Source: Streptomyces sp. NBC_01298 (GTDB lineage Bacteria; Actinomycetota; Actinomycetes; Streptomycetales; Streptomycetaceae). Taken from it: DNA of 64,000 nt. Of this stretch, positions 25,425 through 34,557 are shown one piece after another. How positions within the stretch are numbered: position 1 is the first letter of the stretch; each line of letters begins with the position of its first letter. Made by a program: the position numbers and the translations under genes. The stretch lies in the NCBI RefSeq assembly GCF_035978755.1, contig NZ_CP108414.1:930001-994000 (forward strand). The letters run 5' to 3'. The notes beneath the pieces are model-generated. The model was not told the origin of the DNA and did not search any database. It was given only the letters and a program-made list of their open reading frames with translations.

Positions 25425-25913
25425 TCAGTGGGACGGTTGAGCTCGGGCCGCCGGGGCGCGCAGATGTTGGCAGACCCCATTGCCGTCGAGGACGCGTGAT
25501 CGGCTGAGGAGGTCGCGGGTGCCGCGCAGATTCAGCGTGCTGTGCCAGGCGAGTCCCGGATGACGTGCCCGCAGGTGGGACAAGGCTCGGGTGTCCAGGC
25601 CCGTGCCGAGGAAGCGCGGGTCGATGTCGACTGCGGCGATCACGGCCTGGGCGCAGGTGAGGCACATCCGGTAGTGGACCTCCCCGACGACCTTGCGGAC
25701 GTGGACGAGGAGCAGGACCTCGTCGCCGGTGCCGGTGTCCCCGGGGATGCGCGAGGACAGCAGCTCGACGTGCTGGTAGGCGAGGATCCGGCGGCGCAGC
25801 CGGCGAAGTATCCCTCCCCCGCCCGCGTGCCGACCCGCGCCCGCCGCGGACTCCTCGCGGGACTGAGTCGTACGGAACAAGGTGCTCGTGGGACGCGCAT
25901 GATGTCCGTGCAT
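25425..25913 (-). CDS. Hypothetical protein, possibly acetyltransferase-like
   Basis: About 162 residues from ATG 25913; a TTG at 26000 would add 29. Basic N-terminus, then a region VGEVHYRMCLTCAQAVIAAVDIDPRFLGTGLDTRALSHLRARHPG that resembles the motif A turn of GNAT acetyltransferases (R/Q-x-x-G-x-G/A) only weakly (RFLGTGLDTRAL). No strong ribosome-binding site. Codon use looks genuine. The family is not decided. Confidence 0.5.
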   Translation of the reverse strand: MHGHHARPTSTLFRTTQSREESAAGAGRHAGGGGILRRLRRRILAYQHVELLSSRIPGDTGTGDEVLLLVHVRKVVGEVHYRMCLTCAQAVIAAVDIDPRFLGTGLDTRALSHLRARHPGLAWHSTLNLRGTRDLLSRSRVLDGNGVCQHLRAPAARAQPSH

Positions 25914-26104
25914 GCCGCACGCGTACCCCCGCACCGACGGCGCATGCTCCTGTCGGGCGGATCCCGCCCTCAGTCGGGCATCGTCATACTCCCCCGCCAA
26001 GCTCCTCAGACCGTGGGCAGCGCCCGGACCTGGCGAGACATCTGAAAGGACCAGTTCAGAGCCGGGCTGACATCAGCCTCGGGCGACGGGGCAGCCGGGC
26101 GTAC

Positions 26105-26480
26105 ATGAACACCACGCCCCTGCGTGCCGTCGCCCTCGCCTGCACCCTGAAGACCGGAATCAGCACCGACCTCGGCGACGGCGACACCTGGCCCGAGATC
26201 CGCGACACGATCCTGGGCGCCGACATCCTCATCCTGTTGACACCGACCTGGCTCGGACACCCCTCCAGCATCGCCCAGAAGATCATGGAGCGGCTCAACG
26301 CGGAGATCTCCGAAACCGCTGACGAAGGCCGCATGCTCACCTACGGAAAGGTCGCCTCGGTCCGCGTCGTCGGCAACGAGGACGGCGCGCACAAGATCAG
26401 CGCCGATCCCTTCCAGGGCCTCGACGACGCCGGTTTCTCCCTCGCCCCCAACGCCGTCACCTACTGGGGCGGCGCCACCC
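26105..26480 (+). pseudogene. Degenerate flavodoxin/NADPH-dependent FMN reductase family gene
   Basis: The reading begins MNTTPLRAVALACTLK, then jumps to TGISTDLGDGDTWPEIRDTILGADILILLTPTWLGHPSS and continues to NAVTYWGG. Compared with the family, roughly 35 residues that hold the FMN-phosphate loop are missing in frame between residues 16 and 17, and after about residue 122 the sequence turns into an unrelated, arginine/proline-rich tail that stays open to 26695. Two deletions make it unlikely to bind flavin. It could still be expressed as a shortened protein. Confidence 0.65.
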
Positions 26481-26985
26481 GTTCCCGAAGCCCGCTGAGT
26501 CCTCGGTGCCCGCCGCCGTCCGCCGGTCCCTCGCCCGCGCGTGACGCTCCGGTAGTCGACGCGTTCCTCCTCCGGCTCGATGTACACGGAGGGCTGCTCG
26601 TCGGTGTCTCGGCGGCCACTGGACGTCGGCCTCGGATCGCCCGGACGAGACGGTGCGCGCGTGCAGCACGCCGAGCACCATGGCGAAGCCTCTGACGACT
26701 ACGCTCCGTACAACCCGACGCACCGCGTCCGAGGCCCTCGCCCAGGACTCCTTCGCGACCCCCGGAAACGACGAAGCGAGCTGACGAACTGTCACCAAAG
26801 TCGGCATTGGGTCAGCATTGGTCCTGGCGAAGCTGACCTCAGCTGGCCATACCTGGGAAACGCCGAGAGGCCGAAGAGGGCCTCCGGCAGGCCCCGCCAC
26901 TCCCTCTGCGGGAGCGATCTCCGCAGGATTGGCAGTCTCTCCTCGGCCGGTCTCGGCTGATCCAGCCGCTTCAGAAAAGCGCAGT
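26481..26985. other. Non-coding stretch with possible debris
   Basis: About 500 bases after the broken flavodoxin gene. A minus-strand reading around 26660-26810 (MPTLVTVRQLASSFPGVAKE...) looks protein-like but has no ribosome-binding site and no recognised family. No gene is called. Confidence 0.35.
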
Positions 26986-27951
26986 TCAGCGCACCCGACC
27001 GCGTGCCTTCAGGGGCACCGGCGGCAGTTGCGGCGCAGGGATCGGCGGGCCGTCGTAGCCCTTCACTTCGCCGTACCGGGAGCCTTCCATCCAGTCCTTG
27101 CGGGCTTGTACGATCTCCTCGTTGCTCCGGCCGATCCAGTTCCAGAACATCACGATCTCCTCCTCGAACGGCTCGCCGCCCAGCAGCATCAGGCCGGCGT
27201 CCGAGACCGCGCGCAGCGGGAGGTCCGTGCGGCCGCAGCCGAGGTAGAGCATCGCGCCCGGGAGGAGGGGGACGCCGTCGACGTGGGCTTCGCCCGACAT
27301 CGACAGGACGGCGTACTCGAAGTCCGGGTCCAGCGGGAGGCGGGTTTCCGTGCCCGCCGCCAGGGCCAGGTCCGCGCCGACGATCGGGCTGTACGCGGTT
27401 CCGGGCGAGGTCGCCGAGTCCAGGGTGCCCAGGATGACCGTCGCCGTCAGGCCCGGGGCGGTGACCTGCGGGAGGTCCGCGTGGTGCTGGAAGTGCGGGT
27501 CCACGTCGCGGTGCGCGTCCGGGAGGGCCACCCACAGCTGCGCGCCGTGCAGGAGGCGGGCGTGCGGGCGCGGGCTCTCCTCGGAGTGGCTGATGCCCCG
27601 GCCGGAGGTCATCAGGCCGAGCTCGCGCGGGCGGATCGTCGCCAGGCTGCCGACGCTGTCGCGGTGCAGCACCTCGCCCTCGTGGAGCCAGCTCACGGTC
27701 TGGAGCCCCGAGTGCGGGTGGGGCGCGACCTGCATGCCCGGCTCCTCGGCGATGTCGTCGGGACCGTAGTGGTCGACGAAGCACCAGGCGCCGACCATGC
27801 GGCGGCCCAGGTTCGGCAGGAGGCGGCGGACCTCGGTGGACCCGCCGAGTTTGACGGTGCGCGGGCTCAGGAGCTCGCGTACGGGCTCGGCCACGACGAA
27901 CCCGCGTCCGCCGCAGGTGGAGAGAGCGGGCTGGCGATCGAGATTGCTCAT
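26986..27951 (-). CDS. Pirin-family protein
   Basis: 321-residue bicupin. The pirin N-domain contains DHYGP, HPHSGLQTVSWLHEGEVLHRDS and SGRGISHSEE, holding the metal-binding His-His-His-Glu set; the C-terminal domain ends with FWNWIGRSNEEI and the RYGEVKGYDGP signature. Bacterial pirins are quercetinase-like dioxygenases or redox regulators; which applies here is unknown. ATG 27951 is followed by MSNLDRQPA. A short relic of the same C-terminus is found at 21065-21150. Divergent from the TPR gene at 28048. Confidence 0.92.
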   Translation of the reverse strand: MSNLDRQPALSTCGGRGFVVAEPVRELLSPRTVKLGGSTEVRRLLPNLGRRMVGAWCFVDHYGPDDIAEEPGMQVAPHPHSGLQTVSWLHEGEVLHRDSVGSLATIRPRELGLMTSGRGISHSEESPRPHARLLHGAQLWVALPDAHRDVDPHFQHHADLPQVTAPGLTATVILGTLDSATSPGTAYSPIVGADLALAAGTETRLPLDPDFEYAVLSMSGEAHVDGVPLLPGAMLYLGCGRTDLPLRAVSDAGLMLLGGEPFEEEIVMFWNWIGRSNEEIVQARKDWMEGSRYGEVKGYDGPPIPAPQLPPVPLKARGRVR

Positions 27952-28047
27952 ACCGCACAACTTAGTCCTGGCGCAGCCGCCGGGGTGATGGGAATGTGCG
28001 TACGGATCCGCGTGTTGAGCAGCCCGACAGAGCGACGAAGGGATCCG

Positions 28048-28416
28048 ATGGACGTCATGGGCGTGACCGACGGGCAGCAGGGCTACCTGGAGCACGGGAC
28101 CGCCGCCGAGCGCTGGGACCGCGGCCGGCTCTTCTTCGAGGCGAAGGAGTACGCGAACGCCGCCCGTGTCCTGCGCGGCGTGGCGGCCGAGGCCCCCGAA
28201 CTGCTGGCTCCGCGGCTGCTGCTGGCCCGTGCCTACTACCACTCCGCCCAGCTCTCCAGGGCCGAGCGCGAGCTCCGTGCCGTTCTTGAGCGCTGGCCCG
28301 TGGAGGATTACGCGCAGCTGATGCTCGGGCGGACCCTGGAGCGCCAGGGCCGGGCCGCCGAGGCGGCTCCGTACCTGCGGATCGCCGCCGCGATGGCCGG
28401 GGACTTCCCGGAGTAG
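28048..28416 (+). CDS. Small tetratricopeptide-repeat protein
   Basis: 122 residues with about three TPR-like helical repeats (RGRLFFEAKEYANAARVLRGVAAEAPE, LARAYYHSAQLSRAERELRAVLERWP, LGRTLERQGRAAEAAPYLRIAAAM), a protein-protein interaction scaffold in the cytoplasm. GAAGGGA lies 5-11 bases ahead of the ATG. Starts about 100 bases from the divergent pirin gene; followed by a GC-rich hairpin and the rlmG-like gene. Partner unknown. Confidence 0.85.
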   Translation: MDVMGVTDGQQGYLEHGTAAERWDRGRLFFEAKEYANAARVLRGVAAEAPELLAPRLLLARAYYHSAQLSRAERELRAVLERWPVEDYAQLMLGRTLERQGRAAEAAPYLRIAAAMAGDFPE

Positions 28417-28436
28417 GGGCCCGCTCTCCCCACCCG

Positions 28437-28462
28437 GGGCGGGGCCGTGGGCCGCCCCGCCC
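28437..28462 (+). terminator. GC-rich hairpin after the TPR gene
   Basis: Arms GGGCGGGGC (28437-28445) and GCCCCGCCC (28454-28462), 20 bases after the stop codon. Confidence 0.5.
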
Positions 28463-28521
28463 ACTCTCCCGGCCCCGCCCGTGCGGGACCGGGGCGGTCC
28501 CTCGGTTAGCCTGGGGGCAAT

Positions 28522-29727
28522 ATGAACCGTCTGACCACGCCCTTCGGCTCCTACGAGCTCGCCCGCTTCCCCGAGGACCCGCGCGACCGGCTCTTCGCAT
28601 GGGACGCCGCCGACGAGTACCTGCTGCGCCACCTCGAATCCGGTACGGGTGAACGCGGGCCGGTGGATCTGGCCGGCGCCGGCCAGATCACCGTGATCGG
28701 GGACCGCTGGGGAGCCCTGACGACGGCACTGGCCGCGCACCACCCCACCCAGATCACCGACTCCAGCCTGACCCGATCCGCCACCATGGCGAACCTGGAC
28801 CGCAACGGGATCGGCACCGCCAAGGGCACCGTGACCCTGCTGACCACCCAGGACGCGCCGCCGGAGCGGATCGACGTGCTCCTGGTGCGGGTGCCCAAGA
28901 GCCTGGCGCTGCTGGAGGACCAGCTGTACCGGGTGGCCCCTCACGTGCACGCGGGCACGGTCGTCGTCGGCGCCGGCATGGTGAAGGAGATCCACACCTC
29001 CACGCTGCGGCTCTTCGAGAAGATCCTGGGACCGACGAAGACCTCCCTGGCCGAGAAGAAGGCCCGTCTGATCTTCTGTACGCCGGGCAACCCGGGGGCG
29101 ACCCGTCCGGCGACCCCCGGACCCTGGCCGCTGACGTACGTCGTGGACGAGGACGGCGGCTCGGGCGCCGGGCTGACCGTCGTCAACCACGCGGGCATCT
29201 TCTGCGCGGACCGCCTCGACGTCGGCACCCGCTTCTTCCTCCAGAGCATCCCGACCAATACGGACGGAGCCCGGGTCGTCGACCTGGGCTGCGGCAACGG
29301 GGTCGTGGGCACGGCGGTCGCGGTGGCCGACCCGCGTGCGGAGATCGTCTTCACCGACGAGTCGTACCAGGCGGTCGCCTCGGCCAAGGCGACGTTCCGC
29401 GCCAACGTCACGCACGAGCGGGAGCGGGCGGACTTCCTCGTCGGCGACGGGGTGGCGATGCTGGACCCCGGCTCCGTGGACCTGGTGCTCTGCAATCCGC
29501 CCTTCCACTCCCACCAGGCGACGACCGACGCGACGGCGCTGCGGATGTTCGCGCAGTCGCGCAAGGTGCTGCGCCCGGGCGGCGAGCTGTGGGTGGTGGC
29601 CAACCGGCACATGGGGTACCACACCCACCTGCGGCGCCTCTTCGGCAACAGCGAAGTGGCCGCGAGCGAGCCGAAGTTCGTGGTCCTGCGGGCGGTCAAG
29701 CGGCGCGAGCAGCCCCGCGGCGCGTAA
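28522..29727 (+). CDS. rlmG: Class I methyltransferase, RlmG-like 23S rRNA (guanine-N2) methyltransferase
   Basis: 401 residues with the RsmC/RlmG two-domain layout: an N-terminal inactive methyltransferase-like half and a C-terminal catalytic half with SAM motif VVDLGCGNGVVG (about residues 252-263) and the catalytic NPPF (about 324-327). It would methylate the exocyclic N2 of a guanine in large-subunit rRNA (G1835 in E. coli). The ATG follows a GGGGG tract by four bases. Single gene ended by the terminator at 29739. Family confident; exact rRNA position inferred. Confidence 0.82.
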   Translation: MNRLTTPFGSYELARFPEDPRDRLFAWDAADEYLLRHLESGTGERGPVDLAGAGQITVIGDRWGALTTALAAHHPTQITDSSLTRSATMANLDRNGIGTAKGTVTLLTTQDAPPERIDVLLVRVPKSLALLEDQLYRVAPHVHAGTVVVGAGMVKEIHTSTLRLFEKILGPTKTSLAEKKARLIFCTPGNPGATRPATPGPWPLTYVVDEDGGSGAGLTVVNHAGIFCADRLDVGTRFFLQSIPTNTDGARVVDLGCGNGVVGTAVAVADPRAEIVFTDESYQAVASAKATFRANVTHERERADFLVGDGVAMLDPGSVDLVLCNPPFHSHQATTDATALRMFAQSRKVLRPGGELWVVANRHMGYHTHLRRLFGNSEVAASEPKFVVLRAVKRREQPRGA

Positions 29728-29738
29728 CCCGCGCGTAC

Positions 29739-29776
29739 GGCCCGCCGGTCCCGGAGTGCTCCGGGGCCGGCGGGCC
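29739..29776. terminator. Bidirectional terminator between rlmG and penicillin acylase
   Basis: Long hairpin: GGCCCGCCGG plus TCCCGGAG (29739-29756) against CTCCGGGG plus CCGGCGGGCC (29759-29776), a single T-G pair in the stem, between convergent genes. Confidence 0.75.
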
Positions 29777-29792
29777 TTCGCGTGCCTGGGCC

Positions 29793-32563
29793 TCAGCGGT
29801 GGGCGGGGAACTCCACCACCTGCTGATAGGTGGGCCGGTTCTGCCAGTTGATCTGCGGGTGGGCCAGACCGCCCACCGGACGCTGCACGATCGAGTCCGC
29901 GCACCACTGGTTGCCCGCGGCGCAGGTTCCGTCCGCCGGGTAGACGGCGGCGGGGGTGGCGGCCGCGGCCTGTTTGAGCGTTGCCGCCATCGCGTCCCGG
30001 CACCCTGCGAGCGAGCCGCCCCCGCAGTAGGGCCGGGCCAGGGGTCCGGACACCGGGCGGCCGAGCAGCGTACGCAGGTCCTTGTCCACGTAGCTCCACC
30101 AGCCGTACTGGAAGGCCGAGCCGGCGTGTGAACTGGTGGGCCCGTGGCCTGCGTTGGGCGCCTCGTCGATGGTGAGCGAGGCGCGCAGGGCATCGTAGAG
30201 TGGCGCCCCGAGGCCGGGCTTGAACTCGGCCTCGACGAGCAGCGGCCACCAGGCGTCCATGATCCGGACGGCGTCCGCGTGCGCGTACGTCTTCGAACCG
30301 GGTGCGGTCTCCTTGCGTTCGGTGCCCGCGGCCTGCCACGCGGCGAGCTTGTCGATCGCGGCCCCGACGGCCGGATCGGTGACGGGCGCGCCGCGCAGCA
30401 CCGCCAGCAGCTCGGGCAGCAGGTTCTCGGCGCGCAGGTCGGTGACGGCCGCGTCGGCCATGGCCTGGGTGAGCTTGGCCCGGGTCACGCCGCCCGCCGC
30501 GACGAGCGGTTCGACGCGCTGGTCGAGGAGGTCTCCGCGGTGCACGGAGCCCATGCCGAATCCGGCCGCGGTGTATCCCTTGGCCTGCTTGTTGTTCCAA
30601 CTGATGTAGTAGTCCTGGCCGATGGACTGCGGGTGCTCGGCGGGCGGGGTGTAGTCGGCCGTGTTGGCGGCCGGGTCGAAGCCCCGCCATTCGTAGCCCT
30701 GCTCGCCCCGGACGGGCAGCGCCGCGTCGACTCCGGCCGCGCGGACCGGGTTCGACCCGCTGTTGTAGTACGCGGCTTCGCGCGAGTCGGCGTAGAACCA
30801 GTTGAAGGCGTAGCCGATGTGCCGGGCCGCCTCCTGGAAGGTGCGGGCGTCCTTCACGTAGGAGGGGTCGTTGAACATCTGGAAGCCGATGATCGAGTCG
30901 GCCTCGTGGCGGTACGTGGAGCGCAGCGCGGTGTAGGCCACGGGCTTGCCCGCGATGGTCGCGCGGTGCGTGACGACGCCGTAGTTCGTGCGCCACACCC
31001 GCATCCGGTAGGAGCCGCCCGGAGTCGGGTCCGCGACCGAGGACTTCCAGGTGTTGGTGTGCTCCAGCTTCTCCATGGGCGTGCAGGCACCCCGGTAGAC
31101 GTACGAGGTGCTCGCCTTCGTGGGGGCGCCTCCGCCGGGCTCGCACAGTTCGACGGCGAAGGTGTCGGTGATGTCCTGGCCGGCGGAGGTGGCGCTCCAG
31201 GCGTAGTCCTGGCCGCGGCCGAGCTGGACGTACATGCTGACGCCGGCGAAGGAGGCGCCGCGCGCGCTGATCCCCGGGCCCTGGAGCTCCTGGAGCATGA
31301 GGAGTTGGGGCGCGAGGTAACCGGTCTGCGGGCCGAAGACGGCGACCGGGTGACCGCTCGCGGTCTTCGCGCCGGAGACGAGCAGGGCGTTGGACATGCT
31401 CTGCTTCACCGGCTTGGGCGGGTTCGCCGCGGCGGCGGTCGCGGCCGAGCCCGTACGGTCGTACACGAGCTGCTCGGCGGTGACCGAGCCGGCGTCGGGC
31501 AGGGCCGCGCCCTGGGGGGCTGCGGGCTTCTGCGCGTAGGGGAAGCTCGTCCCGTCGTGGACGGTGAGCACGCTTCCGGGTCCTCGCGCTGGCGGAAGGA
31601 CTCCCAGACGCGGGTGCCCTCCTCCAGGCCGTACGTCTGCTGCGCGGACAACAGGGAGAGCGCGGACTGTACTTCGCCGCCTCCGCCGCCGCCGAAGAGG
31701 CCGCCCACGACGGAGGCGAGGGCGATCAGGTCGGTGAGTTTGAAGGGCTGGATCTCACCGGCGTTGGTGATCGAGTTGATGTGCCCGGTGAGCACGTACT
31801 CGCCGGGGAAGTAGCGGCCGTTCTTGGACTGCACGCGGTAGGTGTTGATGCCGTCGATGTAGGCCTGGGCATCCTCCATCGCGAGCCGTCCGCGCTCGCC
31901 CTCGGCGGTGCGGATCCGGTCCACCTGGGCCTGGAGGTCCGCCTCGGTGTACGGGGCCTGCGGCCAGAACTGCTGCTCCAGGCCCTGGTTGGCGAGGGCG
32001 CCGCCCGCGAAGGGGGTGAGGTCGCCCCGGCCGACGTGCCGGAAGAGGTCCATCTGCCAGAGCCGGTCCTGGGCGGCCGCGTAGCCGGCGCCGAAGGAAG
32101 TCCCGTAGCGGGTGGTGCCCTTGATGTGCGGCACGCCGCTCTTCTTGTCCCGGGTGATGGTGACGTCGGAGCGCGGGCTCGTGGTGGACTCGACCTGGTC
32201 GGCCGGGACGCCGAAGGAGGCGTCGTTGAAGAACTCGTTGACCTTGGCGTCGGTGAGGCCGGGATAGCCGGCCACCAGGGAGTCGTAGCGCGCCAGTTGG
32301 TCGGAGGTGTGGGCGGGCAGCGTGCCGAAGGCCTTGTGGGCGAGGATCTGCGCGAGGGTGGCGTTGCCGCTCTGGCCGGGCGGCAGGATGTCCGCGCACT
32401 GCTGTCCGCAGTAGTCGGCGTAGTCGGCGACGGCGAGCGGCACCGGGGCGCCGGCCCCCGATGCGGCCGCGGCCGGGGTCAGCAGGGCCGCTCCGAGGGC
32501 GATCAGTGCGGTGGCGACGGCAGTTCGCGTACGGGCTTTCGCGTGCGGGGTGGGGCGTCGCAT
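29793..32563 (-). pseudogene. Penicillin acylase-family Ntn hydrolase with a one-base frameshift
   Basis: Together the two frames would give a normal ~923-residue secreted acylase: N-terminal signal peptide (basic stretch then ALIALGAALLTPAAAASGA), alpha-chain with SGVPHIKGTTRYGTSFGAGYAAAQDRLWQMD, linker, then beta-chain beginning at the autocatalytic Ser in QSMSNALLVSG. Near 31570 the frame shifts: ...FRQREDPEA continues as LTVHDGTSFPY only if one G is added. Homology is otherwise complete on both sides, so this is either a very recent pseudogene or a sequencing error. The enzyme class cleaves amide side chains of beta-lactams or acyl-homoserine lactones. Confidence 0.8.
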
Positions 32564-32654
32564 ACGTGCTCCTCCGTGGGGGGCAGGAACCGGTCACGGG
32601 GAGGGTACTTGCAGGTGCTACCGCGCGGTAAGATGAACGACCGTCACTTTTTGC

Positions 32655-32727
32655 CCGTGCGGAAATCCGTGCGGAAACCCGTGTGGAGCCCGTACGGAAA
32701 CCCCGAGCGGAGGCCCCGCGCGGAAAA
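32655..32727. repeat. Six degenerate tandem 11-13-base units
   Basis: Units resembling CCGTGCGGAAAC: 32655, 32667, 32679, 32690, 32702 and 32715. The first two are identical except for the last base; later ones decay. Lies between the divergent acylase and DUF2087 genes, where promoters are expected. Confidence 0.55.
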
Positions 32728-32768
32728 TGCGTTGCCCCGGGGCGGCCGGCCGGGTGAAGCTCCACGAC

Positions 32769-33068
32769 ATGTCACAAAGCACCGCAGGGACCAGCACGCG
32801 CACCGGGCGCGGCGTCGCCGACCTGTTCACCGCCGACGGCCGGCTCGCGGCCATCCCGCGCAAGGCCGCCCGGCGCGAGCAGCTGCTCGCCCACCTCGCC
32901 GAGACCCTCTTCGCCGCGGACCGCGCGTACACGGAGTCCCAGGTGAACGGGTTGCTGCGCACCGTCCACGAGGACTGCGCGGCGCTGCGGCGGTACCTGG
33001 TCATCGCCGGGCACCTCACCCGCACCCGCGACGGCTCCGGCTACCGGCGGGCGACGACCACCTTGTAG
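32769..33068 (+). CDS. DUF2087 domain protein
   Basis: 99 residues from ATG 32769 (a GTG at 32754 and ATG 32727 are in-frame alternatives). The C-terminal ~75 residues are a DUF2087 domain: IPRKAARREQLLAHLAETLF, YTESQVNGLLRTVHEDCAALRRYLVIAGHLTRTRDGSGYRR. This domain is often attached to ArsR/MarR regulators or stands alone, with a winged-helix-like fold; DNA binding is possible but unproven. Its last 28 bases overlap the 3' end of the convergent metallophosphoesterase gene. Confidence 0.8.
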   Translation: MSQSTAGTSTRTGRGVADLFTADGRLAAIPRKAARREQLLAHLAETLFAADRAYTESQVNGLLRTVHEDCAALRRYLVIAGHLTRTRDGSGYRRATTTL

Positions 33069-33805
33069 TGGGTCGTCAGCCGGCCGTCCTCACCGATCAC
33101 GTGGAAGGCCACGGCCGGCGGCTCGTCCGTGTGGATGTACTCGTTCTCCCCGGACGCCGCTTCCCACGGGAGCCGCGTCGTGGACACCACGCCCGGAGCC
33201 ACGAGCAGCGGCCGCCCGGCGAAGGTGGTCGCCGCGCCGGTGTGGGCGTGCCCGCACAGGAACGCCGTCAGGTGCGGGTGGCGCCCGGCCAGCTCCGCCA
33301 GCCGCTCCTCGCCGAACTGCCGGATGCCGTCCACGTACGGGATGTGCAGCGGGACGGGCGGGTGGTGGAAGGCGACCAGGACGGGCACCTCGTGCGGGGT
33401 GTCGGCGAGCACCCCGTCCAGCCAGGCGATCGTCGAGTCCTCCAGGTATCCCCGGTGTGCACCGGGTACGGACGAATCGCACACCGCGAGGACGAAGCCC
33501 TCACCGCGCAGCACCTGGTCGACCGGGGCGGCGGAAGCGCGGTCCTCCCCCAGCAGGCCGCGCCGGAAGGCCGTGCGGTCATCGTGGTTGCCGGGGCAGA
33601 CGAGCAGCGGATGGCGGGAGCCGAGGGCCTTGCGCGCCTCCTCGTACTCCTCCGGGCGCGCGTGATCGGCGATGTCGCCGCTCACCAGCACCGCGTCGAG
33701 CTCGTACGGAAGCCCCTCCAGGTACTCCATGACGGCGCGGGTCCGCTCGGCGGCCCGGTCCCCACCGTCGAGGTGGATGTCGCTGAGGTGGGCTATCACG
33801 ATCAC
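33041..33805 (-). CDS. Calcineurin-like metallophosphoesterase (CpdA/GpdQ type)
   Basis: 254 residues with all five metal-binding blocks: LSDIHL (D9, H11), SGDIADH, PGNHDD, a mid-protein FHHPP and CGHAHTG near the C-terminal third. Class III cyclic-nucleotide or glycerophosphodiester phosphodiesterases have this pattern; which substrate is used cannot be read from sequence. GTG 33805 follows AGGAGC by 8 bases. Cytosolic; no signal peptide. Tail-to-tail overlap with the DUF2087 gene. Confidence 0.88.
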   Translation of the reverse strand: MIVIAHLSDIHLDGGDRAAERTRAVMEYLEGLPYELDAVLVSGDIADHARPEEYEEARKALGSRHPLLVCPGNHDDRTAFRRGLLGEDRASAAPVDQVLRGEGFVLAVCDSSVPGAHRGYLEDSTIAWLDGVLADTPHEVPVLVAFHHPPVPLHIPYVDGIRQFGEERLAELAGRHPHLTAFLCGHAHTGAATTFAGRPLLVAPGVVSTTRLPWEAASGENEYIHTDEPPAVAFHVIGEDGRLTTHYKVVVARR

Positions 33806-33856
33806 GGGCGGCGGCTCCTTCGGTCCTGAGGCCGGGAGTCTACGCGGAGGATTTTC

Positions 33857-33872
33857 TTGACCCCCAGGTCAA
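33857..33872. promoter_or_regulatory. TetR operator, copy 1
   Basis: TTGACC-CCCA-GGTCAA, a perfect 6-base inverted repeat with a 4-base centre, followed by GA, 20 bases before the TetR start at 33892. A near-identical site precedes the SDR gene (34509-34524). Confidence 0.7.
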
Positions 33873-33891
33873 GAATCGATAGCGTGGCGTC

Positions 33892-34467
33892 ATGGGCAGG
33901 CCGAAGAACTTCGAACCGGACGCGGTCATCGCACAGGCGATGGAGGCGTTCTGGACCAATGGCTACGCCGGCACCTCCCCCGCCGACCTCGCGAAGGCCA
34001 CCGGAGTGGCCAAGGGCAGCCTCTACCACGCCTTCGGATCCAAGCGCGAACTGTTCGGAAAGGCCCTGGAGCTCTACGCCCGCGCCGGCTCCGAGATGAC
34101 CGAGGAGTTCCTCGCCCGGCCGAGCACCACGAAGGAATGCGTCCGCGACTACCTGACCCTCCTCGTGGACACGGACCTGGGCGGACCGGTCAGGCGCGGC
34201 TGCTTCGGCGCCAACACCACACTGGAACTCGGCGGACGGGACGAGGAGGCGACCCAGGCGGTCCACCGCATGGGACAGCGCACCATCCAGCTCCTCACCG
34301 ACCGCATCGAGCAGGGCCGCCGCGACGGGGACGTCGCCCCGGAGGTGGACGCCCGGGCGCAGGCGCAGTTCCTCCTGAACACGATCGCGGGGCTGCGCGT
34401 CATGGCCAAGACCTTCGACCGGCCGACCCTGCACGGGATCATCGACACCGCCGTGGCGGGTCTCTGA
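33892..34467 (+). CDS. TetR-family regulator of the adjacent SDR
   Basis: 191 residues. HTH: SPADLAKATGVAKGSLYHAFGSKRELFGKAL (about residues 28-58), preceded by MGRPKNFEPDAVIAQAMEAFW. The remaining helices include a TetR_C-type dimer/ligand domain with the single-Cys RGCFGANT. The gene ends with a textbook terminator at 34475. Matching palindromes ahead of it and ahead of the SDR gene at 34558 indicate that it represses both and is released by the SDR substrate or a related compound. The YxxFGSKxEL variant is common in NemR-like regulators of reactive carbonyls. Confidence 0.88.
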   Translation: MGRPKNFEPDAVIAQAMEAFWTNGYAGTSPADLAKATGVAKGSLYHAFGSKRELFGKALELYARAGSEMTEEFLARPSTTKECVRDYLTLLVDTDLGGPVRRGCFGANTTLELGGRDEEATQAVHRMGQRTIQLLTDRIEQGRRDGDVAPEVDARAQAQFLLNTIAGLRVMAKTFDRPTLHGIIDTAVAGL

Positions 34468-34474
34468 TCCGCCA

Positions 34475-34496
34475 CGCCCCCTCGGGGGCGTTTTTT
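34475..34496 (+). terminator. Rho-independent terminator of the TetR gene
   Basis: Stem CGCCCCC/GGGGGCG (34475-34481, 34484-34490) with a 2-base centre, followed by six T residues (34491-34496). Confidence 0.85.
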
Positions 34497-34508
34497 GCGC
34501 CCTAATTT

Positions 34509-34524
34509 TTGACCTGTAGTTCAA
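34509..34524. promoter_or_regulatory. TetR operator, copy 2
   Basis: TTGACC-TGTA-GTTCAA followed by GA; differs from the copy at 33857 by one base in the arms. Lies 34 bases ahead of the SDR start codon. Confidence 0.7.
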
Positions 34525-34557
34525 GAAAACTCGCCCACACCTCGAGAAAGCGGCGTC

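Noticed and set aside
26660..26810. Minus-strand reading MPTLVTVRQLASSFPGVAKE
   Set aside because: Short, no ribosome-binding site, no supportable family.
27952..31146. Very long minus-strand open frame extending upstream from the pirin gene
   Set aside because: It runs antisense to the TPR and rlmG genes and in a shadow frame of the acylase; low-complexity Arg/Gly/Pro sequence and no ribosome-binding site. Only 26986-27951 is a gene.
32655..32727. Considered as a CRISPR-like array
   Set aside because: Units are directly adjacent with no spacers and decay along the row; no cas genes.
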